A program made the translations under genes and the position numbers. Below the pieces are notes generated by a model that saw nothing but the letters and a program-made list of their open reading frames with translations, made no database searches and was not told where the DNA came from. Shown piece after piece: positions 35,082-43,049 of a stretch of DNA of 52,412 nucleotides. The stretch lies in contig NZ_JACVVE010000040.1 of the NCBI RefSeq assembly GCF_016648105.1, forward strand, positions 1 through 52,412. Reading direction: 5' to 3'. The stretch's first letter is position 1; each line of letters opens with the position of its first letter. The stretch comes from Pseudomonas sp. S31 (GTDB taxonomy: Bacteria > Pseudomonadota > Gammaproteobacteria > Pseudomonadales > Pseudomonadaceae).

Positions 35082-36389
35082 ATGAGAAAGACGTTACTGG
35101 CGATGGCTGTGGGGAGCACCGCGCTGGCAACACAGGCCCAGCTGGCGCAGGCCACGGGCTTCATCGAGGACAGCAGCGCCAGGCTTGACCTGCGCAACTT
35201 CTACTACAACCACGACTACCGCGACGTCGACAAGGACAGCGTCCGCGAATGGGGGCAGGCGTTCGTGCTCAACGTGCAGTCGGGCTACACGCCTGGCACG
35301 GTCGGCTTCGGCGTCGATGCGATCGCCACCGTGGGGATCAAGCTCGATGCTCCTGGGCAGGGTTCGGTATTCCCCGAGAACACCGACAGCAAAGGGCGCG
35401 CCGAAGCGGCCGACGAGTTCAGCCGGGGAGGGCTGACCGGCAAGCTGCGGTTCGCCAAGACCGAGGCGCGCTACGGCATTCTGCAACCGAAGCTGCCGAT
35501 TCTCACCAGCAACGATGCACGCCTGCTGCCGCAGCTGTTCGAGGGCGGCATCGTCACCTCCAACGACATCGACGGGCTGACCCTCACGGCGGGCCAGATC
35601 GAGCATGTGGTCGGGCGCATGTCGAGCAACTTCACCGGCATGGCGGTGGCGGGTGGCCAGGAGCAGAGCAACAAGTTCCTGTTCGCCGGCGGCGATTACA
35701 AGGGGATCAAGGACCTGACCCTGCAGTACTACTACGCCAACCTCGAGGACTACTACAAACAGAACTTCTTCGGCTTGCTGCACAGCTTGCCCCTGGCGCC
35801 TGGCCAGGTGCTCAAGTCCGACCTGCGCTATTTCCGCACCGGTAGCGACGGCGCCAATGCCAGCGGCAAGGCCGGCTACCGGACTTCGGGTTATACCCGC
35901 GGTGGAGACGGCGAGATCGACAATGACACCTGGAGCGCCATGTTCACCTATGGCGTGGGTGGGCATGCCTTCAGCCTGGGCTATCAGGAGGTCTCCGATG
36001 GCAGCAACTTCGTCCAGCTCAACCAGGGCAGCCTACCCGGCGAAGGGGCCGGTGGCACCAGCCTGTACCTGATCACCGACCGCCTGACCGCCAGCTTCAA
36101 CTACGCAGGCGAGCGCACCGTGCTGGGCCAGTACGTGTACGACTTCGCCGCCGTGGGCGTGCCTGGGCTCAATCTCAACCTGGCCTATCTCAAGGGTGAC
36201 CAGATCAAGGTCGCCGGGGCGGCCGATGCCAAGGAGTGGGAACGTGACCTGGTGCTCAGCTACGTCATCCAGGGCGGGCCGTTGAAGAACCTCGGCTTCG
36301 CCTGGCGCAACTCGATGCTGCGTAGCGAAGTAGGTGGCGACGCCGATCACAACCGCCTGACCGTCAGCTACTCGTTGCCGATCTGGTAA
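35082..36389 (+). CDS. OprD-family outer-membrane porin
   Basis: The 435-residue protein is an OprD/OpdK-type substrate-specific porin. It has a signal peptide ending near AQA-T (residue 24), then the family opening GFIEDSSARLDLRNFYYNHDYRD. The barrel continues with YGILQPKLPILTSNDARLLPQ and the loop YYYANLEDYYKQNFFG, and ends in SYSLPIW with the terminal aromatic. Members take up amino acids or aromatic and aliphatic acids. Placement after an MHS transporter and before a chemoreceptor suggests outer-membrane entry of the same compound. Substrate is not readable from sequence. The ribosome binding site GGAGA is 8 bases upstream. Confidence 0.9.
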   Translation: MRKTLLAMAVGSTALATQAQLAQATGFIEDSSARLDLRNFYYNHDYRDVDKDSVREWGQAFVLNVQSGYTPGTVGFGVDAIATVGIKLDAPGQGSVFPENTDSKGRAEAADEFSRGGLTGKLRFAKTEARYGILQPKLPILTSNDARLLPQLFEGGIVTSNDIDGLTLTAGQIEHVVGRMSSNFTGMAVAGGQEQSNKFLFAGGDYKGIKDLTLQYYYANLEDYYKQNFFGLLHSLPLAPGQVLKSDLRYFRTGSDGANASGKAGYRTSGYTRGGDGEIDNDTWSAMFTYGVGGHAFSLGYQEVSDGSNFVQLNQGSLPGEGAGGTSLYLITDRLTASFNYAGERTVLGQYVYDFAAVGVPGLNLNLAYLKGDQIKVAGAADAKEWERDLVLSYVIQGGPLKNLGFAWRNSMLRSEVGGDADHNRLTVSYSLPIW

Positions 36390-36451
36390 GGCTCGGGCGC
36401 GCCGTGGGCGGCAGCCTGCGGCGACGCCAGCTTGGCAAGGACACTCAAGCG

Positions 36452-38341
36452 ATGCGTATCAACCTGCAATTCAGTCACAAGATCATGCTGGTCACCTCGT
36501 TGCTGATGGTTGGCCTATTTGCCTGCTTCACCCTCTTCAACCTGCATTGGCAGCGCCAGGCCCTGCAAACCCAGTTGCACGGCCGCTTGCAGGAGCTCGG
36601 CAGCCTGGCGTCGGACAACGTCAGCCACTGGCTGGCTGGGCGGGTATTGCTGATCGAGAGCGCCGCCCAGGTGCTGGGGCGCTTGCCCAGCCTGGAGCAG
36701 GCAGGCGATACGCTCGGCCAGGCAACGTTGGCCAATGCGTTTCGCATGGTGTACCTGTCCGACACGGCAGGGCACTTCCAGATCCGCCCCCATCAGGACA
36801 TGCCGGCCGGTTTCGATGCGCGACAGCGCGCCTGGTACCAGGATGCCGTGCAACGCCAGGCCACGTTGGTCACCGAGCCCTACATCAACGCCGCCAGCCA
36901 GGAGATGATCATGGCCGTGGCGACGCCGATCGTGCGCGACGGTCAGGTCGTCGGCGCACTGGGTGGCGGCATGACCATGGATGTGCTGCAGCGGATCGTC
37001 AATGGCCTGGACCTGGGTGGCATGGGGCATGCCTTCCTGGTCAGCCGCCAGGGCCGAGTGATGGCGCACGCCGACCCGGCACTGAATCTCAAGACCCTGG
37101 AGCAGCTATACCCCGGAGCCATCAGCACGCCGGCCCCGGGGCTCGCTGAAGTTGGCCAGGGCGCGCAGGCGCGCCTGCTCTACTTCGTGCCGATCAAGGG
37201 GCTGCCGGGCGTGGACTGGTACATGGCACTGGACCTCGACGAGCACCAGGCCTATGCGATGCTCGATGACTTTCGCGATTCCGCGTTGGCGGCAATGGCC
37301 CTGGGGCTACTGTTCAGCGTACTGATCCTGGGCCTGCTGTTGCGCGCCTTGCTCAAGCCCTTGCGGGGGTTGAACCAGGCGCTGCTGGACGTGGCCGCTG
37401 GCGAGGGTGACCTGACCCAGCGCCTGGCTGTGCAGGGGCGTGACGAGTTCGCCGGCATGGCCACGGCATTCAACAGCTTCGTCGCGCGCATCCATGCCTC
37501 GATGCAATCGGTGGCCGGGGCCACCGGGCAACTGCAGGCGCTGGCCCGCGAGGTGTTGCAGGTGTCGCACGCCAGTCTGGCCGGCAGCGACCAGCAGCAG
37601 ATACGCTGCACCAGCATGGTCACCGCGTTGCAGCAACTCGATGGGGCGGTGCAGGAGATCGCCCGCAATGCCAGCAGCGCCTCGCAGCAGGCCAGCCGGG
37701 TCAGCGCCCAGGCCGGCGAGGGGCGCGAGGTGGTGGAGCAGAGCATGGCCGGCATGAGCCGTCTGGCCGAGAGCATCGACGCCTCGCGCGCACGCATCGA
37801 GGCGCTGCACGGCCATAGCGATGCCATCGGGCATGTCCTCGAGGTGATCAAGGGGATTGCCCAGCAGACCAACCTGCTAGCGCTCAATGCCGCTATCGAG
37901 GCAGCCCGGGCCGGGGAGGCCGGGCGCGGGTTCGCCGTGGTCGCCGATGAAGTGCGCAGCCTGGCCCACCGCTCGCATGCCTCGGCCCAGGATATCCAGG
38001 GCATGATCGAGCAGTTGCAGGTGGCGGCCAGCGACGCCATGGCCGCCATGCTCGACAGCCAGGTACAGGGCCAGCACAGTGTCGAGGTGGCCGGGCGGGC
38101 CGGGGAGCTGCTTGGCGACATCACCGCCGCTATCGAGCACATGGATCAGACCAATCACTCGGTGGCCACCGCGACCCAGCAACAGGCGACGGTGGTCGAG
38201 TCGCTGGGCGACGAAGTCGCACAGACCGAGACCCTGGGTCAGCAAGGGGTAGGTAACCTGGAGGAAACCCTGCGTGCCTGTGAACGGTTGCAAGAGCAAG
38301 TGGGTCAACTGCATCGACTGGTCGGTGGTTTCCGCCTGTGA
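36452..38341 (+). CDS. Methyl-accepting chemotaxis protein with dCache sensor domain
   Basis: The 629-residue chemoreceptor starts at ATG 36452, giving MRINLQFSHKIMLVTSLLM as the first membrane helix. The periplasmic part (about residues 35-275) is a dCache domain. Its segment DARQRAWYQDAV, followed by TEPYI and an aspartate in GGGMTMD, matches the residues that bind the amino and carboxyl groups in amino-acid-sensing dCache_1 receptors. A second helix (about 280-305) leads to HAMP (LLKPLRGLNQALLDVAAGEGD). The signalling tip IAQQTNLLALNAAIEAARAG is near residue 480. No C-terminal CheR pentapeptide is evident. With proC, transporter and porin nearby, taxis to an amino acid is a reasonable inference. 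Confidence 0.9.
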   Translation: MRINLQFSHKIMLVTSLLMVGLFACFTLFNLHWQRQALQTQLHGRLQELGSLASDNVSHWLAGRVLLIESAAQVLGRLPSLEQAGDTLGQATLANAFRMVYLSDTAGHFQIRPHQDMPAGFDARQRAWYQDAVQRQATLVTEPYINAASQEMIMAVATPIVRDGQVVGALGGGMTMDVLQRIVNGLDLGGMGHAFLVSRQGRVMAHADPALNLKTLEQLYPGAISTPAPGLAEVGQGAQARLLYFVPIKGLPGVDWYMALDLDEHQAYAMLDDFRDSALAAMALGLLFSVLILGLLLRALLKPLRGLNQALLDVAAGEGDLTQRLAVQGRDEFAGMATAFNSFVARIHASMQSVAGATGQLQALAREVLQVSHASLAGSDQQQIRCTSMVTALQQLDGAVQEIARNASSASQQASRVSAQAGEGREVVEQSMAGMSRLAESIDASRARIEALHGHSDAIGHVLEVIKGIAQQTNLLALNAAIEAARAGEAGRGFAVVADEVRSLAHRSHASAQDIQGMIEQLQVAASDAMAAMLDSQVQGQHSVEVAGRAGELLGDITAAIEHMDQTNHSVATATQQQATVVESLGDEVAQTETLGQQGVGNLEETLRACERLQEQVGQLHRLVGGFRL

Positions 38342-38351
38342 AGTGGGAGAT

Positions 38352-38380
38352 TTGACGCTGCTCGCCCACGCCGGTATAAA
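38352..38380 (+). promoter_or_regulatory. recR: Consensus-like promoter for recR
   Basis: TTGACG (38352-38357) and TATAAA (38375-38380) are spaced by exactly 17 bases, 31 bases before the recR ATG. It gives recR a strong promoter of its own, although it is cut off from dnaX-ybaB. Confidence 0.7.
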
Positions 38381-38411
38381 CCGCCTCTCATTGATATGTC
38401 AGGCCTTTCCC

Positions 38412-39014
38412 ATGAGCTTCAGCCCCCTGATCCGCCAACTGATCGACGGCCTGCGCACCCTTCCGGGCGTCGGTCAGAAAACCGCCCAGCGCATGGCTTT
38501 GCAGTTGCTCGAGCGTGACCGCAGTGGTGGTCTGCGCCTGGCCCAGGCCCTGACCCAGGCCATGGAGGGAGTGGGCCATTGCCGCCAATGCCGCACCTTG
38601 ACCGAGCTGGAGCTCTGCCCGCAGTGCGCCGACCCGCGTCGCGACGACAGCCAGTTGTGTGTGGTGGAGGGGCCGATGGATGTGTATGCGGTGGAACAGA
38701 CCGGCTATCGCGGTCGTTACTACGTGCTCAAGGGCCACCTGTCGCCGCTCGACGGCCTGGGTCCGGAGGCGATCGGCATTCCGCAGCTGATGGCGCGGAT
38801 CGAGGAGCAGGGCACCTTCACAGAGGTGATCCTGGCCACCAACCCGACGGTGGAAGGCGAAGCGACTGCGCACTACATCGCTCAGTTGCTGGCCGAGAAG
38901 GGCCTGGTGGCCTCGCGCATCGCCCATGGCGTGCCGCTGGGGGGGGAGCTGGAACTGGTCGATGGTGGCACGCTGGCCCACGCTTTTGCCGGGCGCAAGC
39001 CGATCTCCCTTTGA
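38412..39014 (+). CDS. recR: Recombination mediator protein RecR
   Basis: The 200-residue protein works with RecFO to load RecA on gapped DNA. It has the N-terminal helix-hairpin-helix (LRTLPGVGQKTAQRMA), a zinc finger with Cys57, 60, 69 and 72 (HCRQCRTLTELELCPQC), and a Toprim domain (LCVVEGPMDVYAVEQTG; HGVPLGGELELVDGGTL). An upstream frame extension overlaps the chemoreceptor gene and is rejected in favour of ATG 38412. The gene usually follows ybaB. Here an accessory block intervenes. Confidence 0.96.
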   Translation: MSFSPLIRQLIDGLRTLPGVGQKTAQRMALQLLERDRSGGLRLAQALTQAMEGVGHCRQCRTLTELELCPQCADPRRDDSQLCVVEGPMDVYAVEQTGYRGRYYVLKGHLSPLDGLGPEAIGIPQLMARIEEQGTFTEVILATNPTVEGEATAHYIAQLLAEKGLVASRIAHGVPLGGELELVDGGTLAHAFAGRKPISL

Positions 39015-39019
39015 TTCGC

Positions 39020-39126
39020 TGGGGCTGCTCTGCAGCCCATCGCGGGGCAAGCCCGCTCCTACAGGTTCGAGGTTGATGCGATCCCTGTGGGAGCGGGCTT
39101 GCCCGCGAAGGGCTGCAGGGCAGCCC
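39020..39126. repeat. REP pair between recR and apt
   Basis: The unit GGGCTGC..CGGGGCAAGCCCGCTCCTACAG (39020-39064) is repeated inverted as CTGTGGGAGCGGGCTTGCCC...GGCTGCAGGGCAGCCC (39085-39126). It separates two convergent genes. Confidence 0.85.
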
Positions 39127-39136
39127 TCGATACGAC

Positions 39137-39685
39137 TCAATACTCGCTCAGGGAAAACTCGGTCAGGCAGAAGGTCGGCACCCCGGCTGCCTGCAGCCGG
39201 CGAGAACCGTCAAGCTCCGGCAGATCGATGATCGCCGCCGCCTCGAACACCTGGGCGCCAGTGCGACGCACCAGGTTGACTGCGGCCAGCAAGGTGCCGC
39301 CGGTGGCGATCAGGTCATCGAAAATCAGCACCGAGTCGCCTTCGCACAGGCTGTCGGCGTGCACTTCCAGGAACGCTTCGCCATATTCGGTCTGGTAGCC
39401 TTCCGAAAGTACATTGGCAGGCAGCTTGCCCTGCTTGCGGAACAGGATGAGCGGTTTGTTCAGTTGGTGGGCGATGATCGAGCCGATCAGGAAGCCCCGC
39501 GCATCCATGGCGCCGATGTGGCTGAACTCGGCTTCGACGTAGCGCTCGATGAACTGGTCGGCCACGTAGCGCAGCCCGCGTGGAGACTGGAACAGCGGGG
39601 TGATGTCGCGGAAGATCACGCCCGGCTTGGGGAAGTCCACTACCGGGCGGATGAGGGCTTTGAGGTCGAAGGCGTCGCTGTGCAT
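39137..39685 (-). CDS. apt: Adenine phosphoribosyltransferase
   Basis: The 182-residue enzyme salvages adenine to AMP using PRPP. The PRPP-binding loop VLIFDDLIATGGTLLAA and the substrate block VVDFPKPGVIFRDITPLF are intact. The flexible loop FRKQGKLP is also as expected. It is cytosolic and of normal length. It lies next to anr on the same strand, 54 bases downstream. It handles purines but is not part of the catabolic cluster 20 kb away. Confidence 0.96.
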   Translation of the reverse strand: MHSDAFDLKALIRPVVDFPKPGVIFRDITPLFQSPRGLRYVADQFIERYVEAEFSHIGAMDARGFLIGSIIAHQLNKPLILFRKQGKLPANVLSEGYQTEYGEAFLEVHADSLCEGDSVLIFDDLIATGGTLLAAVNLVRRTGAQVFEAAAIIDLPELDGSRRLQAAGVPTFCLTEFSLSEY

Positions 39686-39739
39686 TGTCGCGGGTATCCT
39701 GGAACACGAATGCGCCAGTATACCTTGTTCACGGCGGCC

Positions 39740-40474
39740 TCAGGCCTCCATCGCACCACCGGCCAGCGCGCACAGCTGGATCGGGTCGAGGATGTGCACT
39801 TCCTTGCCTTCGGCGCTGATCAGGCCGTTCTGCTGGAAGCGCGTGAACACCCGCGACACGGTTTCCACCGCCAGGCCCAGGTAGTTGCCGATCTCGTTGC
39901 GCGACATGCTCAGGCGGAACTGGTTGGCCGAATAGCCGCGAGCGCGGAAACGCGCCGACAGGTTGACCAGGAAGGTGGCAATGCGCTCGTCGGCGGTTTT
40001 CTTCGACAGCAGTAGCATCATTTGCTGGTCATCACGGATCTCGCGGCTCATCACCCGCATCAGCTGGCGGCGCAGCTGCGGCAGCTGGACCGACAGCTCG
40101 TCGAGGCGCTCGAAGGGGATCTCGCAGACCGAAGTGGTTTCCTGGGCCTGGGCCGAAACCGGGTAGGCCTCGGTGTCCATGCCCGACAGCCCGACCAGCT
40201 CGCTGGGCAGGTGGAAGCCGGTGATCTGCTCCTCGCCGCTGTCGCTCAGGCTGAAGGTCTTGAGGGAACCGGAACGTACCGCATAGACCGAGCCAAAATC
40301 GTCACCCTGGCGGAACAGGAACTCGCCTTTTTTCAGCGGGCGTCCGCGTTTGACGATCTCATCCAGTGCATCCATGTCTTCCAGGTTGAGCGAAAGAGGT
40401 AGGCACAGGGGCGCCAGGCTGCAATCCTTGCAATGGGCCTGGTTGTGTGGGCGCAGTTTGACTGGCTCGGACAT
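39740..40474 (-). CDS. anr: Oxygen-responsive regulator Anr (FNR family)
   Basis: The 244-residue protein is the anaerobic activator Anr. The [4Fe-4S] cluster ligands are Cys15, Cys18 and Cys24 (HCKDCSLAPLCLP) and Cys116 (SVCEIPF), matching the FNR pattern. A cyclic-nucleotide-binding-like domain (about 40-150) is followed by the dimer helix and a Crp-type helix-turn-helix, MSRNEIGNYLGLAVETVSRVF. Loss of the cluster by oxygen inactivates such proteins. It sits between apt and hemN. Its likely targets in the window include hemN and ccoG, both preceded by Anr-box sequences. Small open frames in the 186-base gap before hemN have no support. Confidence 0.96.
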   Translation of the reverse strand: MSEPVKLRPHNQAHCKDCSLAPLCLPLSLNLEDMDALDEIVKRGRPLKKGEFLFRQGDDFGSVYAVRSGSLKTFSLSDSGEEQITGFHLPSELVGLSGMDTEAYPVSAQAQETTSVCEIPFERLDELSVQLPQLRRQLMRVMSREIRDDQQMMLLLSKKTADERIATFLVNLSARFRARGYSANQFRLSMSRNEIGNYLGLAVETVSRVFTRFQQNGLISAEGKEVHILDPIQLCALAGGAMEA

Positions 40475-40660
40475 GTTCTATCGATCCTTGTGGAAAAACA
40501 CACATAGGCCGTAAGGGTAACTCACGGCACGGGTCGGAGGCCAGCATGCGCGATTTTGCCGCGCACTGGCCGCGCCCCAGCGAGTGTGTCGCCGAAGCGC
40601 TTTGCCTGACCATAGTGTTCCTGACAAGCCGTATTGTCCATGTGGTTATTCGTCTCGGTC

Positions 40661-42043
40661 TCAGATCACCCGCGAAAATCGCTGGCGGTTCTGCAGGGCA
40701 AGGTAGGCATCGAACAGCATGCACACCGAGCGGGCCAGCAGGCGCCCTGCCGGCAGGATACGGATGCCCTGGGCATCCAGGCTGATCAGGCCGTCATGCT
40801 GCATGCTTTGCAGTTGCGGCCATAGCTCATTGAAGTAGCCGCGAAAATCGATGTTGAAGGCCTGCTCGATGGGCTCGAAGTCCAGCTCGAAATGGCAGAT
40901 CAACTGCTGGATCACGGCTCGACGCAGGCGGTCGTCGTCGTTGCACACCAGGCCGCGCTGGGTGGCCAGCTGACCGTTGGCGAGCGCTTCCTGGTAGGTG
41001 CTGAGGTCGCTGCTGTTCTGGCAATACAGGTCGCCGATCTGGCTGATGGCCGAAACGCCCAGGCCGATCAGGTCGCAGTGCCCGTGGGTGGTGTAGCCCT
41101 GGAAGTTGCGCTGCAGGGTGCCTTCTTCCTGGGCGACGGCCAGTTCATCGTCGGGCAGGGCGAAGTGGTCCATGCCGATGTAGCGATAGCCGGCGGCGGT
41201 CAATTGCTCGATGGTGTTGCGCAGCATCTCCAGCTTGGCCGCCGGTGGCGGCAGGTCGTTGCTGTCGATGCGTCGTTGCGGCATGAAACGCTCGGGCAGG
41301 TGGGCGTAATTGAACACCGACAGGCGGTCGGGTTGCAGGCCGATCACCTCGTCCACGGTGCGGGCAAAACCCTCCGCCGTCTGCTTTGGCAGGCCGTAGA
41401 TCAGGTCGAGGTTGACCGAGCGGTACTGCAGGGTGCGTGCGGCTTCGATCAGCGTGCGGGTCTGCTCGAGGCTCTGCAGGCGGTTGACCGCGCGCTGCAC
41501 GGCCGGGTCAAGGTCCTGTACCCCCAGGCTGACACGATTGAAACCCAGTTCGCGGAGCAGGCCCATGGTCGGCCAGTCGGCTTCGCGCGGGTCGAGCTCG
41601 ATGCCGTAGTCGCCACTGTCGTCGTCCGACAGGTTGAAGTGGCGGCGCAGGCTGGTCATCAACTGGCGCAGTTCGGCATGGCTGAGGAAGGTGGGTGTGC
41701 CGCCGCCGAAATGCAGCTGTTCCACGCGCTGGTGTGGGTCGAGGTGGCAGGCGATCATCTGGATCTCCTGCTCCAGGCGCTGCAGGTAGGGCGCGGCGCG
41801 ACCGCGGTCCTTGGTGATGACCTTGTTGCAGGCGCAGTAGTAGCAGATGTTGGCGCAGAACGGCACATGCACGTACAGCGACAGGGGACGCACCGCTCGG
41901 CGGCTCTCGCGCAAGGCGTGAAGCAGGTCGAACGAGCCCACTTGGCTGTGCAGTTGCACGGCGGTCGGGTAGGAGGTGTAGCGTGGGCCGGCCGAGTCGT
42001 AGCGACGAATCAGGTCGGCATCCCAACGTAGGTCGGCGAGCAT
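40661..42043 (-). CDS. hemN: Oxygen-independent coproporphyrinogen III oxidase
   Basis: The 460-residue radical-SAM enzyme converts coproporphyrinogen III to protoporphyrinogen IX without oxygen, so haem can be made at low oxygen. The cluster motif CANICYYCAC gives Cys63, Cys67 and Cys70, with the typical extra cysteine after. SAM-binding GGGTPTFL and the HemN C-terminal domain are present. An Anr box lies 62-75 bases upstream. It fits functionally with the adjacent cbb3 oxidase genes, which need haem under microoxia. Confidence 0.96.
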   Translation of the reverse strand: MLADLRWDADLIRRYDSAGPRYTSYPTAVQLHSQVGSFDLLHALRESRRAVRPLSLYVHVPFCANICYYCACNKVITKDRGRAAPYLQRLEQEIQMIACHLDPHQRVEQLHFGGGTPTFLSHAELRQLMTSLRRHFNLSDDDSGDYGIELDPREADWPTMGLLRELGFNRVSLGVQDLDPAVQRAVNRLQSLEQTRTLIEAARTLQYRSVNLDLIYGLPKQTAEGFARTVDEVIGLQPDRLSVFNYAHLPERFMPQRRIDSNDLPPPAAKLEMLRNTIEQLTAAGYRYIGMDHFALPDDELAVAQEEGTLQRNFQGYTTHGHCDLIGLGVSAISQIGDLYCQNSSDLSTYQEALANGQLATQRGLVCNDDDRLRRAVIQQLICHFELDFEPIEQAFNIDFRGYFNELWPQLQSMQHDGLISLDAQGIRILPAGRLLARSVCMLFDAYLALQNRQRFSRVI

Positions 42044-42104
42044 GTGGGCGGTCCCGGAAAGAGATGCAGTGTCCGGAGTCTAGGGCTGGCTGTAACTGGC
42101 GGTG

Positions 42105-42118
42105 TTGACCTGCATCAA
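42105..42118. promoter_or_regulatory. Anr/FNR box upstream of hemN
   Basis: TTGAC-CTGC-ATCAA matches the FNR/Anr consensus TTGAT-N4-ATCAA at nine of ten specified bases. It is 62 bases or more upstream of the hemN ATG on the same intergenic stretch. Confidence 0.75.
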
Positions 42119-42160
42119 GGGCTGACGGCGAGCGGCTGCAGCCCGATCGGCGGCATCCGC

Positions 42161-42844
42161 TCAGTGCCCCATCAACCAGTGCTGATGCGGCCCGGGCAGG
42201 GTCCAGATACCGAACAGGATCACCAGCACCCCGCCGGCGACGCGCACGCTGCGCCGGCGCAGCAGCGCATTCACCTGCTCCGCCGCAAGCCCTGTGGCCA
42301 GCAACACCGGCCAGGTGCCCAGGCCGAATGCCAGCATCAGTGCCGCCGAATACCCCGCATTGCCTTGGCTCGCGGCCCACAGCAAGGTGCTGTACACCAG
42401 CCCGCACGGCAACCAGCCCCATAGCGCGCCGAGCAGCAGCGCCCGCGGCAGGCTCGACACCGGCAGCAGGCGCGTGGCCAGTGGCTGGATATGCCGCCAC
42501 AGCCCCCGCCCCAGCGCCTCGATCCGCGTCAGCCCGCTCCACCAACCGGCCAGGTACAACCCCATGGCGATCAGCAGCAGTGCCGCCATCACGCGCAACG
42601 CCAGGGCGGCGGGGCTGCTGGCCACGGCCCAGCCGGCAAGGCCCAGCAGCAGGCCGGCGCAGGCGTAGCTGAGGATACGCCCCAGGTTGTAAGCCAGCAG
42701 CAGGCGCAGGCGTCGGCTGCGTTGCTCGGGCGGTATGGCCAGGGTCAGCGCGCCCATCAAGCCGCCGCACATGCCCAGGCAATGGCCGCCGCCGAGCAGG
42801 CCGAGGATCAGTGCCGAGCCCAGCAGGGGCAGCAGTTCAGGCAC
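42161..42844 (-). CDS. TauE/SafE-like membrane protein of the cco assembly cluster
   Basis: The 227-residue protein has about six hydrophobic helices and belongs to the DsbD-transmembrane/TauE-SafE-like family (often annotated 'sulfite exporter TauE/SafE'). The N-terminal helix carries GGHCLGMCGGLMGAL, with a histidine and two cysteines suited to metal or thiol chemistry. A second motif GWLPCGLVYS has another conserved cysteine. It overlaps ccoS by 8 bases, so it is co-translated with cbb3 assembly genes. A role in copper or redox handling during cbb3 maturation is inferred. The name should not be read as proof of sulfite export. Confidence 0.8.
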   Translation of the reverse strand: MPELLPLLGSALILGLLGGGHCLGMCGGLMGALTLAIPPEQRSRRLRLLLAYNLGRILSYACAGLLLGLAGWAVASSPAALALRVMAALLLIAMGLYLAGWWSGLTRIEALGRGLWRHIQPLATRLLPVSSLPRALLLGALWGWLPCGLVYSTLLWAASQGNAGYSAALMLAFGLGTWPVLLATGLAAEQVNALLRRRSVRVAGGVLVILFGIWTLPGPHQHWLMGH

Positions 42845-43049
42845 GGGGTGGGGGTTCCTGGTCGTCTGCCTCGGCCGGCTCGGATTTCACCGCGGCCTGG
42901 TGGCGCGGATCCTGGTCGTCGAACAGGATGCTGTGGGCGGGGCTGTCGAGGTCGTCGTACTGGCCGCTGTCCACCGCCCAGAAGAAGATGTACACGGCCA
43001 CGCCGACCAGCAGCAGGGCGGCTGGGATCATCACATAGAGCGCGGGCAT
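42837..43049 (-). CDS. ccoS: Cytochrome cbb3 oxidase assembly protein CcoS
   Basis: The 70-residue protein has one N-terminal membrane helix (PALYVMIPAALLLVGVAVYIFFW) followed by the characteristic AVDSGQYDDLDSPAHSILFDD. It is required for mature, cofactor-containing cbb3 oxidase in species where it was tested. Start at ATG 43049 lies inside the 3' end of ccoI (19-base overlap), and its end overlaps the next gene by 8 bases, so all three are translationally coupled. Confidence 0.93.
   Translation of the reverse strand: MPALYVMIPAALLLVGVAVYIFFWAVDSGQYDDLDSPAHSILFDDQDPRHQAAVKSEPAEADDQEPPPRA

Noticed and set aside
40546..40785. A 79-codon plus-strand frame preceded by GGAGG between anr and hemN
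   Set aside because: Despite the ribosome-binding-like sequence, half of it is antisense to the hemN end and the peptide is unremarkable.
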